Under the pieces are notes generated by a model that saw only the letters and a list, made by a program, of their open reading frames with translations, did not search any database and had not been told where the DNA came from. Of a DNA stretch of 64,000 nucleotides, positions 32,775 to 41,136 are shown piece after piece. Position 1 is the stretch's first letter; each line of letters begins with the position of its first letter. Position numbers and translations under genes: made by a program. Source of the stretch: Lentzea alba (GTDB lineage Bacteria > Actinomycetota > Actinomycetes > Mycobacteriales > Pseudonocardiaceae); the NCBI RefSeq assembly GCF_011067745.1, contig NZ_JAAMPJ010000007.1, positions 478,601 through 542,600 on the forward strand, written 5' to 3'.

Positions 32775-33092
32775 AAGCTTCCTCCACCCCCTGCTTTGTG
32801 TTCATCTTTCCGGGATGCCCGGAGCCGTGTTTCCGGCTCCATCCAGGTTCACCTGTTCAGACCACGACCAGCGGTGATCACCCGTGGCGAGGCCTGGTGG
32901 GGTGCCACGCCGACCGGCCCGATTGCGCGAGAGTGAACTCACCGTTGCGGAGAACGCACTTGTCGTCGCATTGATCTCTGCCTAGGTTCGAAAGAGAGAT
33001 CCCGGCGATCGCCATTGTCATCAATTCATGCGTGTTTTCCTGCCGTCGTCCGCGCCCGTCGGGCCTCACGACCATTCCCGAAAGGATTCTTC
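32775..33092. other. Intergenic region between the RES toxin and DedA genes
   Basis: Promoters for both divergent genes must lie here. A GGAGCC-N8-GGCTCC hairpin stands at 32821-32840. No gene is supported; a 65-codon reverse frame near 32900 does not look coding. Confidence 0.4.
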
Positions 33093-33716
33093 GTGATCGA
33101 CTGGCTCCGGCTCGCCGAGTCGCTCATCTCCTCCCCGTGGTTGTACGCCGTGCTGATCGCGGTGTCCTTTTTGGACTCCTTCCTGCCGCTGATCCCGAGC
33201 GAACCCGTCGTGATCGTCGCAGGGGTGTACGCCGCGACCGGGCAGACCGACCTCGTGCTCGTCATCGCCGCCACGACGCTCGGCGCCTTCCTCGGCGACC
33301 TCGTCCCCTACACAGCGGGACGGCTGTTCGGAACGCGCCTGCTCAAGCGGCTCCCGCCCGGCACCAGACGCCGGGCCGCGCACGACTGGTTCAGCCGCGA
33401 GCTCGACGCCCGCGGCGGCTTCATCCTGGTGACCACGCGGTTCATCCCGGTCGGCCGTTACCTGGCCACCCTGTCCACCGGGCTCGTCGGTTTCCCGCTG
33501 GGCAAGTACATGATGTTCGTCGCGTGCGCCACCGCGAGCTGGAGCACCTACACCGCGCTCACCGGATACCTCGGCGGCGTTCTGTTCCAGGAGAACACAC
33601 TCGTGGCGATCGCCGTCGGCGTCGGGCTCGCGTTCGTGGTGACAGGGTTCATCGAGGTCGTGCGTCGCGTGCGCCACCGCAGGAATCCCGCGGTAGAGGC
33701 AGCGGTCACCGACTGA
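33093..33716 (+). CDS. DedA-family membrane protein
   Basis: About 207 residues. The GTG at 33093 has AAAGGA seven bases upstream, and the family's N-terminal amphipathic helix and hydrophobic region begin right there. Membrane segments and motifs fit DedA: VSFLDSFLPLIPSEPVVIVAG, GAFLGDLVPYTAGRLFG, and the signature FIPVGRYLATLSTG. DedA proteins act as lipid scramblase- or transporter-like proteins in membrane homeostasis. The 3' end overlaps the LysR gene by 11 bases. Confidence 0.85.
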   Translation: MIDWLRLAESLISSPWLYAVLIAVSFLDSFLPLIPSEPVVIVAGVYAATGQTDLVLVIAATTLGAFLGDLVPYTAGRLFGTRLLKRLPPGTRRRAAHDWFSRELDARGGFILVTTRFIPVGRYLATLSTGLVGFPLGKYMMFVACATASWSTYTALTGYLGGVLFQENTLVAIAVGVGLAFVVTGFIEVVRRVRHRRNPAVEAAVTD

Positions 33717-34623
33717 CGCCCTCGGCTGCGGTGGCCATGATGTGACGGGCGCGCTCGCGCAGCAGTTGATGCGTGCGGTCGTGGTGGTTGCGCGGATGCC
33801 ACGCCATGCCGACCGTCACCGAAGGCAGGGCGACGGGGATCGGGAACGTGCGCAGTCCCAAGGTGTCCAGCATCCGCCGCGCCAGCCTGGCCGGGGCGAT
33901 GCAGACGACGTCGGTCTCGGAGGCGAGGAAGAGCGCGCTCGCGAACGTCGGCACGACGGCCGCCACGCGCCTGCTCAGCCCCAGCTCCGCCAGTTGCTCG
34001 TCGATCGGCCCGTGTGCTCGGCCGCGCCGCGACACGACGATGTGGTCGGCGGCGGCGAACCGTTGCGGCGTCACGGTTTTCACCTTCGCGAGCGGGTGGC
34101 CGGGCCGCACCGCGCCGATCAGCGTCTCGGTGACCAGCTCCTCCGAGTGGATCTCCGAGTCTCCGGGGCGGATGTTGCCGATCTCCAGGTCCACCAGTCC
34201 TTCGCGCAGGGCCGGGGTGTCCTCGAGGTTCTCCGGTCGCAGGCGCAGCGAGATGCCGGGCGCCTGCTCCCTCAGGTCGTCGATGAGCGACGGGATGAAC
34301 GTCGTCGACAGCATGTCGGTGACCTGCAGGTCGAACCTGCGCACCGCGGTGCGCGGATCGGCCGAAGTGGACGGTGCGAACAGCGCTCGTGCCCGCGAGG
34401 CGATCGCATGCACCTCACCACGCAGTTCCAGGGCCCGCGGGGTGGGCACGAGATCGCGCCCCGCGCGCACGAGCAGCGGGTCGTCGAAGGCCCTCCGCAA
34501 CCGGGCCAGGGCTCGGCTCATCGCCGGTGCCGAGGTGTGCAGCCGCGCCGCCGCCTTGGTCACGCTGTTCTCGGCGAGCAGCGCGTCCAACGCCTCGATC
34601 AGGTTCAGATCGATGTAGTCCAC
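33706..34623 (-). CDS. LysR-family transcriptional regulator
   Basis: About 305 residues from GTG 34623, where the typical start of the helix-turn-helix domain begins (DYIDLNLIEALDALLAENSVTKAAARLHTSAPAMSRALARLR). The rest is the two-lobed effector-binding domain. A longer in-frame start at 34683 is possible but adds an unusual tail. The gene is divergent from the monooxygenase operon at 34731, and a perfect ATCGACA-N11-TGTCGAT repeat lies between them. By family rules it should control itself and that operon in response to an aromatic or similar pathway metabolite. Confidence 0.85.
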   Translation of the reverse strand: MDYIDLNLIEALDALLAENSVTKAAARLHTSAPAMSRALARLRRAFDDPLLVRAGRDLVPTPRALELRGEVHAIASRARALFAPSTSADPRTAVRRFDLQVTDMLSTTFIPSLIDDLREQAPGISLRLRPENLEDTPALREGLVDLEIGNIRPGDSEIHSEELVTETLIGAVRPGHPLAKVKTVTPQRFAAADHIVVSRRGRAHGPIDEQLAELGLSRRVAAVVPTFASALFLASETDVVCIAPARLARRMLDTLGLRTFPIPVALPSVTVGMAWHPRNHHDRTHQLLRERARHIMATAAEGVSR

Positions 34624-34675
34624 TCGCGGATTATCACATTCGAAAGGCTCGCGTACCAGAGTTGCACTGGTCGCA

Positions 34676-34700
34676 ATCGACAATCGCTCCTACTGTCGAT
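34676..34700. promoter_or_regulatory. LysR box between the regulator and the monooxygenase operon
   Basis: ATCGACA, 11 bases, TGTCGAT: a perfect 7-11-7 inverted repeat of the T-N11-A type bound by LysR proteins, 31 bases before the monooxygenase start codon and 53 bases before the LysR start. Confidence 0.8.
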
Positions 34701-34730
34701 CACAAGAGAAAATCGTTGGAGGACAAGGAC

Positions 34731-35843
34731 ATGACGCGGGTTGTGGTGATCGGTGCCGGGATCGTGGGACTGACGACGGGTATCGCCCTGCGCCGGGCAG
34801 GGTTCGACGTGGTGATCTGCGAGCAGGCGCCGGAGATCCGGGCCGCCGGTGCCGGGCTGGGGCTCTGGGCCAACGCCCTGGCGGTGTTCGACGAGCTCGG
34901 CCTCGGCGAACAGGTGCGCGCCATCGGCAAACCCAGCGAGATGTACTTCCACGACCCCGCCGGGAGATTGCTCGAGACGGAGTTCGGTGTCGAGGACCAC
35001 CAGTACCTGCTGGTGCACCGCGCGAAGCTGACGGACCTGCTCGCCGACGCCGCCGGACGCGAGAACATCCGCCTCCGCACGGGGTTCCGCGAGTACGAGG
35101 AACACACCGCTGGCGTCACCGTCCGGTTGAGCGACGGCAGCAGCGAGGAAGCGGACGTGCTCGTCGGAGCGGACGGGGTGTACTCCGCGGTACGTGCACA
35201 ACTGGTGCCGGGCGCTGCGGCACAGGAACACCGCGGCCACCAGGTGTGGCGCGCGGTCGTCCCGGACGCCGGCAGCACGCTGCCCGGCAACCGTCTGATC
35301 CTGGGCACCAACGGATGCCGCGGCGGGTACGTGCGCACCCACGACGGCAGCGCCTACTGGCTGGTGAACCAGTTCAAGTCACCGCCGCTGACGGGCACCC
35401 GCAAGCAGCAGGCGCTGGAACGCGCGCACCACCTGGAGGAAGGCACGGGCGGACTGCTGGCCGAGCTGATCGCGGCGACGCCCGAGGAGCTGATCCTGCA
35501 CAACCAGATCATGCTCGTACCGCCGCTACCGCACTGGGTTTCCGCACGGGTCGCGCTGGCCGGGGACGCGGCGCACGCGATGTCGCCGCACATCACCGCC
35601 GGCGCGACGCTGGGCATCGAGGACGCCGCACTGCTCGGCCGGCTGCTCGGCTCCACCGACGACGTGCCCGCCGCGCTGGAGGCCTACCAGGCCGACCAGA
35701 TCCCGCGGTACACCCGCGTCGCGGACCTGTCCGCCGCGGTCGAGCACTCCCCCACGCCGCAGGAGTTCGCCCGGCACTACGCCGCGTTCAGCCACTGGAT
35801 GATCACGCCGCGGAACGCCGAGCAGAACCGGGTGGGGGCATGA
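34731..35843 (+). CDS. FAD-dependent aromatic-ring-type monooxygenase
   Basis: 370 residues starting at ATG 34731 with GGAGG upstream. The p-hydroxybenzoate-hydroxylase fold is clear: GAGIVG dinucleotide loop (residues 8-13), the DG motif VLVGADGVYSAVR, and the GD motif VALAGDAAHAMSPHITAGATLGIEDA. Such enzymes insert one oxygen atom into aromatic or related substrates using NAD(P)H. It is the first gene of a tightly packed operon (the next start overlaps its stop as ATGA), with the LysR regulator opposite. Whether this is catabolism or tailoring of a natural product cannot be told. Confidence 0.9.
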   Translation: MTRVVVIGAGIVGLTTGIALRRAGFDVVICEQAPEIRAAGAGLGLWANALAVFDELGLGEQVRAIGKPSEMYFHDPAGRLLETEFGVEDHQYLLVHRAKLTDLLADAAGRENIRLRTGFREYEEHTAGVTVRLSDGSSEEADVLVGADGVYSAVRAQLVPGAAAQEHRGHQVWRAVVPDAGSTLPGNRLILGTNGCRGGYVRTHDGSAYWLVNQFKSPPLTGTRKQQALERAHHLEEGTGGLLAELIAATPEELILHNQIMLVPPLPHWVSARVALAGDAAHAMSPHITAGATLGIEDAALLGRLLGSTDDVPAALEAYQADQIPRYTRVADLSAAVEHSPTPQEFARHYAAFSHWMITPRNAEQNRVGA

Positions 35844-37591
35844 GGTTCTCCATCGACGTGGACCTGGCCGTGCCGATGCGCGACGGCATCGCTCTCGCCA
35901 CCAACGTGTGGCGACCCGAGGGTCCGGGGCCGTTCCCCGTGCTGCTGCTCCGCACCCCGTACGGCAAGGACGACGCCGGGACGTACGGCAACCCGAAGCT
36001 GCCGGACGTGTTCGCCTTCGCGGCAGCCGGATACGCGGTGGTGGCGCAGGACGTCCGCGGCACCTCCCGATCGCCCGGGACGTTCGAACCGGGCACCCAC
36101 GAGGGCCGTGACGGTGCCGACACCCTGGCCTGGCTGGCCGAACAGCCGTGGTGTGACGGCAACATCGGCATGTGGGGCGGGTCCTACATGGGCTTCACGC
36201 AATGGCTCGCGGCCGCGCACACCGCACCGGCGTTGCGTGCGATCGCGCCCGCGATGAGCTCCGCCGACCTGTACCGCGCACCGTGGTACTCCCCCGGCGG
36301 CGCGTTGTCCCAGGACACGGTGCTCACCTGGAGCACGCTGTCAGCGCTGCGCAACCTGCGCCGAGACGGTGCCGATCCTGCCGGCGCCGCGATGCTCATG
36401 TCCAGTTTGGACGATCCACACCTGCTGCACGACCCGCTGCCACTCGCCGAGCGAAACGCCGTGACAGACAACCTTCCGTGGTTCGGCGAGGTGCTCGGCC
36501 ATCCCGAACGCGACGCGTTCTGGCAGGAGGTCGCCGCGATCGACCGCTGTGGCGGCATCACGGTGCCGGCGTTCCAGATCGGCGGCTGGTACGACGTGTT
36601 CGTCGGCGAAACCGTCCGGTCGTACGTCATGATGCGCCACCACGGTGGCAGCGACGCGGCCCGCGACGGCCAGCGCCTCGTCATCGGTCCCTGGGCCCAT
36701 TCCGACGGCGCCGACCTCGGCACGTTCCCGGACCGGTCGTTCGGCCTCGCGGGCAGCATCAAGGCCACCGACGTCACCGGCGAGCACCTGAAGTTCTTCG
36801 ACCGCTGGGTACGCGGCCGGACGGACACCCCCGACGACACCCACCGCGTCCGCCTCTTCGTCATGGGCGTCGACCGGTGGCGCGACGAAGTGGACTGGCC
36901 CCTGCCGGACACCCGCTACACCGACCTCTTCCTCTACGGCCACGGGCGCGCCAACACGGCCGCGGGAGACGGAGTCCTGACGCGCGAGCCCGTGCCGGCC
37001 GAGGCCACGGACACGTTCCTCTACGACCCGCGCCGCCCGGTTCCGAGCCTGGGCGGCACCGTGCTGGGCGGCCACTCCGGTCCGGCCGATCAGGCGGTGG
37101 TCGAACAGCGCGAGGACGTGCTCTGCTTCACCACCGCCGTGCTGACACACCCGGTCGAGGTGACCGGCCACGTCACCCTCGTGCTGCACGTCTCCAGCTC
37201 GGCCCCGGACACCGACTTCACCGGCAAACTCGTCGACGTGCACCCCGACGGCAGGGCGATCCTGCTGTGCGAGGGCATTCAGCGCGTCCGCTACCGCGAC
37301 TCGCTCACCGACCCGGCGTTCATGGAGCCCGGCGAGGTGTACGAGCTGACCGTCGACGTGGGCGTGACCTCGAACGTCTTCCTGCCAGGACACCGCATCC
37401 GGCTCGAGGTCTCCAGCAGCAACTTCCCCCGCTACGACCGCAACACCAACACCGGCGGGACGATCGCCACCGACACCGCGGACGACCTGACCGTCGCGAT
37501 CAACCGGGTCCACCACGGACCCGCACACCCCAGCCGCCTGGTGCTGCCGCTGATCGAACGCCCCACCCTCCAAACGGAGGTGCGGACGTGA
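35840..37591 (+). CDS. CocE/NonD-family alpha/beta hydrolase
   Basis: 583 residues. The alpha/beta-hydrolase domain has the nucleophile motif GGSYMG (about residue 115), GGWYDVF with the Asp, and PWAHS with the His; a cap and a C-terminal jelly-roll domain (from about 370) follow as in cocaine esterase and X-prolyl dipeptidyl aminopeptidase-like enzymes. It probably hydrolyses an ester or amide made or used in the same operon. The start ATG overlaps the monooxygenase stop by four bases, so translation is coupled. Confidence 0.9.
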   Translation: MRFSIDVDLAVPMRDGIALATNVWRPEGPGPFPVLLLRTPYGKDDAGTYGNPKLPDVFAFAAAGYAVVAQDVRGTSRSPGTFEPGTHEGRDGADTLAWLAEQPWCDGNIGMWGGSYMGFTQWLAAAHTAPALRAIAPAMSSADLYRAPWYSPGGALSQDTVLTWSTLSALRNLRRDGADPAGAAMLMSSLDDPHLLHDPLPLAERNAVTDNLPWFGEVLGHPERDAFWQEVAAIDRCGGITVPAFQIGGWYDVFVGETVRSYVMMRHHGGSDAARDGQRLVIGPWAHSDGADLGTFPDRSFGLAGSIKATDVTGEHLKFFDRWVRGRTDTPDDTHRVRLFVMGVDRWRDEVDWPLPDTRYTDLFLYGHGRANTAAGDGVLTREPVPAEATDTFLYDPRRPVPSLGGTVLGGHSGPADQAVVEQREDVLCFTTAVLTHPVEVTGHVTLVLHVSSSAPDTDFTGKLVDVHPDGRAILLCEGIQRVRYRDSLTDPAFMEPGEVYELTVDVGVTSNVFLPGHRIRLEVSSSNFPRYDRNTNTGGTIATDTADDLTVAINRVHHGPAHPSRLVLPLIERPTLQTEVRT

Positions 37592-38073
37592 CCACACTGG
37601 AAGAACTGGCCGATCGCGCGGCCATCGCCGATGTCGTCACCGGCCTCGCCCACGCCCAGGACGACCGGAACTGGGCCGTGCTGCGCCGGCTGCTGGCCGA
37701 CGAGGTGCTGCTGGACCTCTCGACCCACCACTTCGGCAAGCCGCCGGCCTCCCTGCCGGCCGCCGACCTGGTGGAGCTGGCGAGCAGCACGCTCACCGGT
37801 TTCGACTGCACCCACCACGCCGCCTCCAACCTGGACGTGCGCCTGTCGGGCGGCGAAGCCGAGTGCCGCGCGCACGTGGTCGCCTACCACCACGTTCCCG
37901 CGGATCCCGGCGTCGTCGACCACTGCACCATGCGCGGGTACTGGCAGCTCAAGCTCAGCAAACGCGACGACCGCTGGCTGATCACCCACTGGGCCGTGCA
38001 ACGCACCTGTCCGTGGGAAGGCTCTCCGGCCGTCTACGCACTCGCCGCCGAACGCGCCACCTCCACATCCTGA
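37588..38073 (+). CDS. SnoaL-like (NTF2 fold) protein
   Basis: 161 residues; the GTG start overlaps the hydrolase stop (GTGA). The fold pattern is that of SnoaL_4 proteins: helix LEELADRAAIADVVTGLAHAQDDRNW, LADEVLLDLSTHHFG, then GFDCTHHAASNLDVRL, AHVVAYHHVP and a final WLITHWAVQRT. Members are dehydratases, cyclases or isomerases of small aromatic or polyketide substrates. Several His (THH, CTHHA, YHHV) line up as candidate catalytic residues. It belongs to the LysR-controlled operon. Confidence 0.75.
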   Translation: MTTLEELADRAAIADVVTGLAHAQDDRNWAVLRRLLADEVLLDLSTHHFGKPPASLPAADLVELASSTLTGFDCTHHAASNLDVRLSGGEAECRAHVVAYHHVPADPGVVDHCTMRGYWQLKLSKRDDRWLITHWAVQRTCPWEGSPAVYALAAERATSTS

Positions 38074-38093
38074 CTGCCGACAAGGAAAACTCG

Positions 38094-38408
38094 ATGTTCT
38101 ACGAGATCCGCACCGAACACGCCCGTGCCGGCCTCGGCCCCGAACTGGCTCTGTACATGGACAAGACCGTCATCCCACTGCACCAGGAGAGGGGCATGAC
38201 CGTGGTCGGCTCCTTCACCGCGGCAGGCGACGAGGACACGTTCGTCTGGATCAGGCGCTTCGACGACGCCGCAGATCGCGAACGCGTTCTGGACGCCGTC
38301 CACAGCGACCCTCGCTGCGCGACCATCGCCGGCACGGTGTCGGCGCTGCTGAGCCGGCCCGAGTCCACGGTCCGGCTGGAACCGACGCCCACGTCCGGCC
38401 TCCGTTGA
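38094..38408 (+). CDS. NIPSNAP-like small protein
   Basis: 104 residues with AAGGAAA upstream of the ATG. The pattern MFYEIRTEHARAGLGPEL, VVGSFTAAGDEDTFVWIRRFDDAADRERV is that of NIPSNAP/dimeric ferredoxin-like alpha-beta barrel proteins. These often sit in aromatic catabolic operons and may bind or turn over pathway intermediates. It is the last gene of the operon; no clear terminator hairpin was found after it. Confidence 0.75.
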   Translation: MFYEIRTEHARAGLGPELALYMDKTVIPLHQERGMTVVGSFTAAGDEDTFVWIRRFDDAADRERVLDAVHSDPRCATIAGTVSALLSRPESTVRLEPTPTSGLR

Positions 38409-38546
38409 CGCAGACTCGCTCGACAGCGGTAAAAGTACGGTAAATCCACACTTAGTCCGCAGTTCGTGAACTCTTGACTCAACCAGGGGGTGGACGGCAG
38501 GCTCTCGCCCGATGCCGGTTGAGGCCGACAACAGGGGGAGTTCACG

Positions 38547-38606
38547 TTGGGGCAAGCGGTTACCGCGGTCGACGGCGTTCAGGCGACGGTGCGGTCCGCT
38601 CGGTGA
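38547..38606 (+). CDS. Possible 19-residue leader or frameshifted start of the aminomutase gene
   Basis: A TTG with an excellent ribosome site (GGGGGAG six bases upstream) opens a frame MGQAVTAVDGVQATVRSAR that ends at TGA 38604-38606, overlapping the GTG start of the aminomutase by three bases (GTGA). It may be a translationally coupled leader. Otherwise a one-base frameshift, real or from sequencing, would join it to the aminomutase as its N-terminus, since the GTG has no ribosome site of its own. Confidence 0.4.
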   Translation: MGQAVTAVDGVQATVRSAR

Positions 38607-39949
38607 CGGGCCAGCCGCACGAGTACGTGCGTCGTGAACTGGTGGAGCCGGACTGGCGGCGGTTCCCCGGCTGGGCGCACGTGACCGAGGCGCAGTGGCG
38701 CGACGCCCAGTGGCAGCGGGTCAACTGCGTGAAGAACGCCAAACAGCTCGGGCTGGTCGCCGGCGGGTTGCTGACGGACCGGTTCTACGACGATCTCGCC
38801 GCGGACCAGGAGACGTTCGCGACGATGTCGATGCTGTTGCCGCCACACGTGCTCAACACGATGGCGGTGGAAGCGCGGCTCACCCCGGAGGCGTTCACCG
38901 AGGCGTTCCTGGCCGACCCGGTGCGCCGGTACATGCTGCCGGTCGCCTCGGACCGGGATCCGCGCTGGCCGTCGCACCCTCATTCGCAGCGCGACTCGTT
39001 GCACGAGGCCGAGATGTGGGTCGTCGAGGGCCTGACCCACCGCTATCCCACGAAGGTGCTGGCCGAACTGGTCTCCACCTGCCCGCAGTACTGCGGGCAC
39101 TGCACCCGCATGGACCTGGTCGGCAACTCGACGCCGTTGATCGACAAGCACAAGCTCCTGCTGAAGCCGGTCGACCGGCAAGATCAGATCATCGACTACC
39201 TGAAGCGAACTCCCGGCGTCCGCGACGTCGTCGTCTCCGGTGGTGACGTGGCGAACGTGCCGTGGCCGCAGCTGGAATCGTTCCTGGTACGGCTGCTGGA
39301 GATCGAGACGGTCCGGGACATCCGCCTGGCCACGAAGGCGCTGGCCGCACTCCCGCAGCACTGGTTGCAGCCGCGCGTGGTCGAGGGCCTGCAACGCGTT
39401 GCCCGCACGGCCTTGCAGCGGGGCGTCAACCTGGCGATCCACACGCACGTCAACCACGTCCAGTCGGTCACGCCGCTGGTGGCGGAAGCGACGCGGACGG
39501 CGCTGGCGGCAGGCGTCCGGGACGTGCGCAACCAGGGCGTGCTGATGCGGGGCGTTAACGCCACCCCCGCCGACCTGCTGGATCTTTGCTTTGCCCTGCA
39601 AGGGGAAGCGAACATCCTCCCCTACTACTTCTACCTGTGCGACATGATCCCCAACGCCGAGCACTGGCGGGTGGCCGTCTGGGAGGCGCAGGAGCTGCAG
39701 CACGCGATCATGGGCTACCTGCCCGGATACGCGACGCCGCGCATCGTGTGCGACGTGCCGTACGTCGGGAAGAGATGGGTCCACCAGCTCGCCGAGTACG
39801 ACCGGGAGCTCGGGATCTCGTACTGGACCAAGAACTACCGCACCACCGTCGAGGGCGACGATCCGGGGGCGCTGGACCGGCGCTACCCCTACTACGACCC
39901 GATCTCCACGCTCGGGGAAATCGGCAGGAAGCGGTGGGAGGACACGTGA
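38603..39949 (+). CDS. kamA: Radical SAM lysine 2,3-aminomutase homologue
   Basis: 448 residues. The radical SAM cluster motif is CPQYCGHC (residues 160-167). The C-terminal PLP-binding Lys is in VPYVGK (Lys390). Asp347 (YLCD) and Asp384 (CDVP) match the two Asp residues that hold the side-chain amine of lysine in clostridial lysine 2,3-aminomutase; in glutamate 2,3-aminomutase these positions differ. So a lysine-like substrate giving beta-lysine is favoured. The enzyme needs AdoMet, a 4Fe-4S cluster and PLP. It heads the NRPS cluster, with about 180 bases before the Dap genes. The start is uncertain (see 38547). Confidence 0.85.
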   Translation: MTGQPHEYVRRELVEPDWRRFPGWAHVTEAQWRDAQWQRVNCVKNAKQLGLVAGGLLTDRFYDDLAADQETFATMSMLLPPHVLNTMAVEARLTPEAFTEAFLADPVRRYMLPVASDRDPRWPSHPHSQRDSLHEAEMWVVEGLTHRYPTKVLAELVSTCPQYCGHCTRMDLVGNSTPLIDKHKLLLKPVDRQDQIIDYLKRTPGVRDVVVSGGDVANVPWPQLESFLVRLLEIETVRDIRLATKALAALPQHWLQPRVVEGLQRVARTALQRGVNLAIHTHVNHVQSVTPLVAEATRTALAAGVRDVRNQGVLMRGVNATPADLLDLCFALQGEANILPYYFYLCDMIPNAEHWRVAVWEAQELQHAIMGYLPGYATPRIVCDVPYVGKRWVHQLAEYDRELGISYWTKNYRTTVEGDDPGALDRRYPYYDPISTLGEIGRKRWEDT

Positions 39950-39993
39950 ACTGCTGGTCAGACGTCCACTCGCTGACGATTTCCAGTGATTTG

Positions 39994-40023
39994 TGGACAA
40001 CGCGAGACAAGCGTGCTTACGAT
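39994..40023 (+). promoter_or_regulatory. Candidate sigma-70-type promoter for the Dap-NRPS operon
   Basis: TGGACA (39994-39999) and TACGAT (40018-40023) with an 18-base spacer, in the 182-base gap between the aminomutase stop and the sbnA-like start. Match to consensus is 5 of 6 and 4 of 6. Confidence 0.45.
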
Positions 40024-40131
40024 GGCTCCACTGGGGCTTGGGGCTAAGACTGATCACGTGCAGGGGGACATGGTACCGCCACTGGGACATCGTCACAAAG
40101 GATTGCGCCGCACTCGTGTTCTGGTAGCGAC

Positions 40132-41121
40132 ATGACCGCGCTGACCAACAGGCTGAATGAGGTGGAACGCTCATTCAGCCCGACTCCGCTCGTGTCCGTG
40201 GACGACGACAACGTTGATCTGCACGCGAAGCTGGAGTTCTGCAACCCCACCGGGAGCGTGAAGGACCGGGCGGCGTTCTGGATTCTCAAACGCGCGGTCG
40301 AACGCGGCGAGATCACCTCTTCCACCACGGTGGTCGAATCTTCTTCCGGGAATTTCGCGATCGCCATGTCGTCGTTCTGCCGCGCACTCGGGATAGCTTT
40401 CGTGCCGGTGATCGACCCGAACTGCAACGTCGCCACGGAACAGTATTTGCGGGCGGCGTGCGACAGGGTCGAGAAGGTCACCGAACGCGACAGCTCCGGC
40501 GGGTTCCTGCTGAGCAGGCTCGCCCGCGTCCAGGAGCTCGAAGCCGCCCTGCCCGGCGCCTACTGGCCCAACCAGTACGCCAACGCCGACGCCGCCGAGG
40601 CCCACTTCCTGCTGACCGGCGGGGAGATCGCGGGGACGCTCGACAGCCTCGACTACGTGTTCATCGGGGTCAGCACCGGCGGCACGCTGGCCGGCCTGTC
40701 ACAGCGCCTGAAGAAGGAGTTCCCGCAGGTCAAGGTCATCGCGGTCGACACGGAGGGCTCCGTGATCTTCGGCCGGGCGCCGCGGGCGCGCAAGCTGCCG
40801 GGGCTCGGGTCGAGCATCGTGCCGCCGCTCGTGGCGAGCGCCGAGATCGACGACGTCGTGATCGTGAGCGAACACGAGGCGGTCCGCGGCTGCCGGGCCC
40901 TGCTGCGCCGCTCCGGCCTGTTCGTGGGTGGCTCGACCGGCAGCACGTACGCGGCGATCCAGCGCTACTTCGCCGGCCGGGGCAATTCCACCGAATGGCC
41001 GAGAACGCTGTTCCTCTGCGCTGATCGCGGAACGGCCTACGCGGAGACCGTCTACAACAACACGTGGGTCGCGGAAGCACTCGGCGAGGAAACGCGCACA
41101 CCGGCGACAGTGGCCGGATGA
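40132..41121 (+). CDS. sbnA: N-(2-amino-2-carboxyethyl)-L-glutamate synthase (Dap pathway, SbnA homologue)
   Basis: 329 residues, a PLP-dependent enzyme of the cysteine-synthase fold. Lys44 in NPTGSVKDRA is the cofactor lysine; ESSSGNFAIA holds the substrate carboxylate, and GVSTGGT binds the PLP phosphate. The ending GGSTGSTYAAIQ matches SbnA and not ordinary cysteine synthases. SbnA joins O-phosphoserine with glutamate to give ACEGA, the precursor of L-2,3-diaminopropionate. The ATG start agrees with the family N-terminus. It lies 15 bases before sbnB, with which it makes a complete Dap pathway. A perfect hairpin is embedded in its first codons (40151-40180). Confidence 0.9.
   Translation: MTALTNRLNEVERSFSPTPLVSVDDDNVDLHAKLEFCNPTGSVKDRAAFWILKRAVERGEITSSTTVVESSSGNFAIAMSSFCRALGIAFVPVIDPNCNVATEQYLRAACDRVEKVTERDSSGGFLLSRLARVQELEAALPGAYWPNQYANADAAEAHFLLTGGEIAGTLDSLDYVFIGVSTGGTLAGLSQRLKKEFPQVKVIAVDTEGSVIFGRAPRARKLPGLGSSIVPPLVASAEIDDVVIVSEHEAVRGCRALLRRSGLFVGGSTGSTYAAIQRYFAGRGNSTEWPRTLFLCADRGTAYAETVYNNTWVAEALGEETRTPATVAG
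40151..40180. promoter_or_regulatory. Perfect 11-base-pair inverted repeat inside the start of the sbnA-like gene
   Basis: GGCTGAATGAG and its exact inverse CTCATTCAGCC flank an eight-base loop, beginning 19 bases after the start codon. It could be an operator or an RNA hairpin that tempers expression. Confidence 0.6.
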
Positions 41122-41136
41122 CCTGGAAGGAACAAG

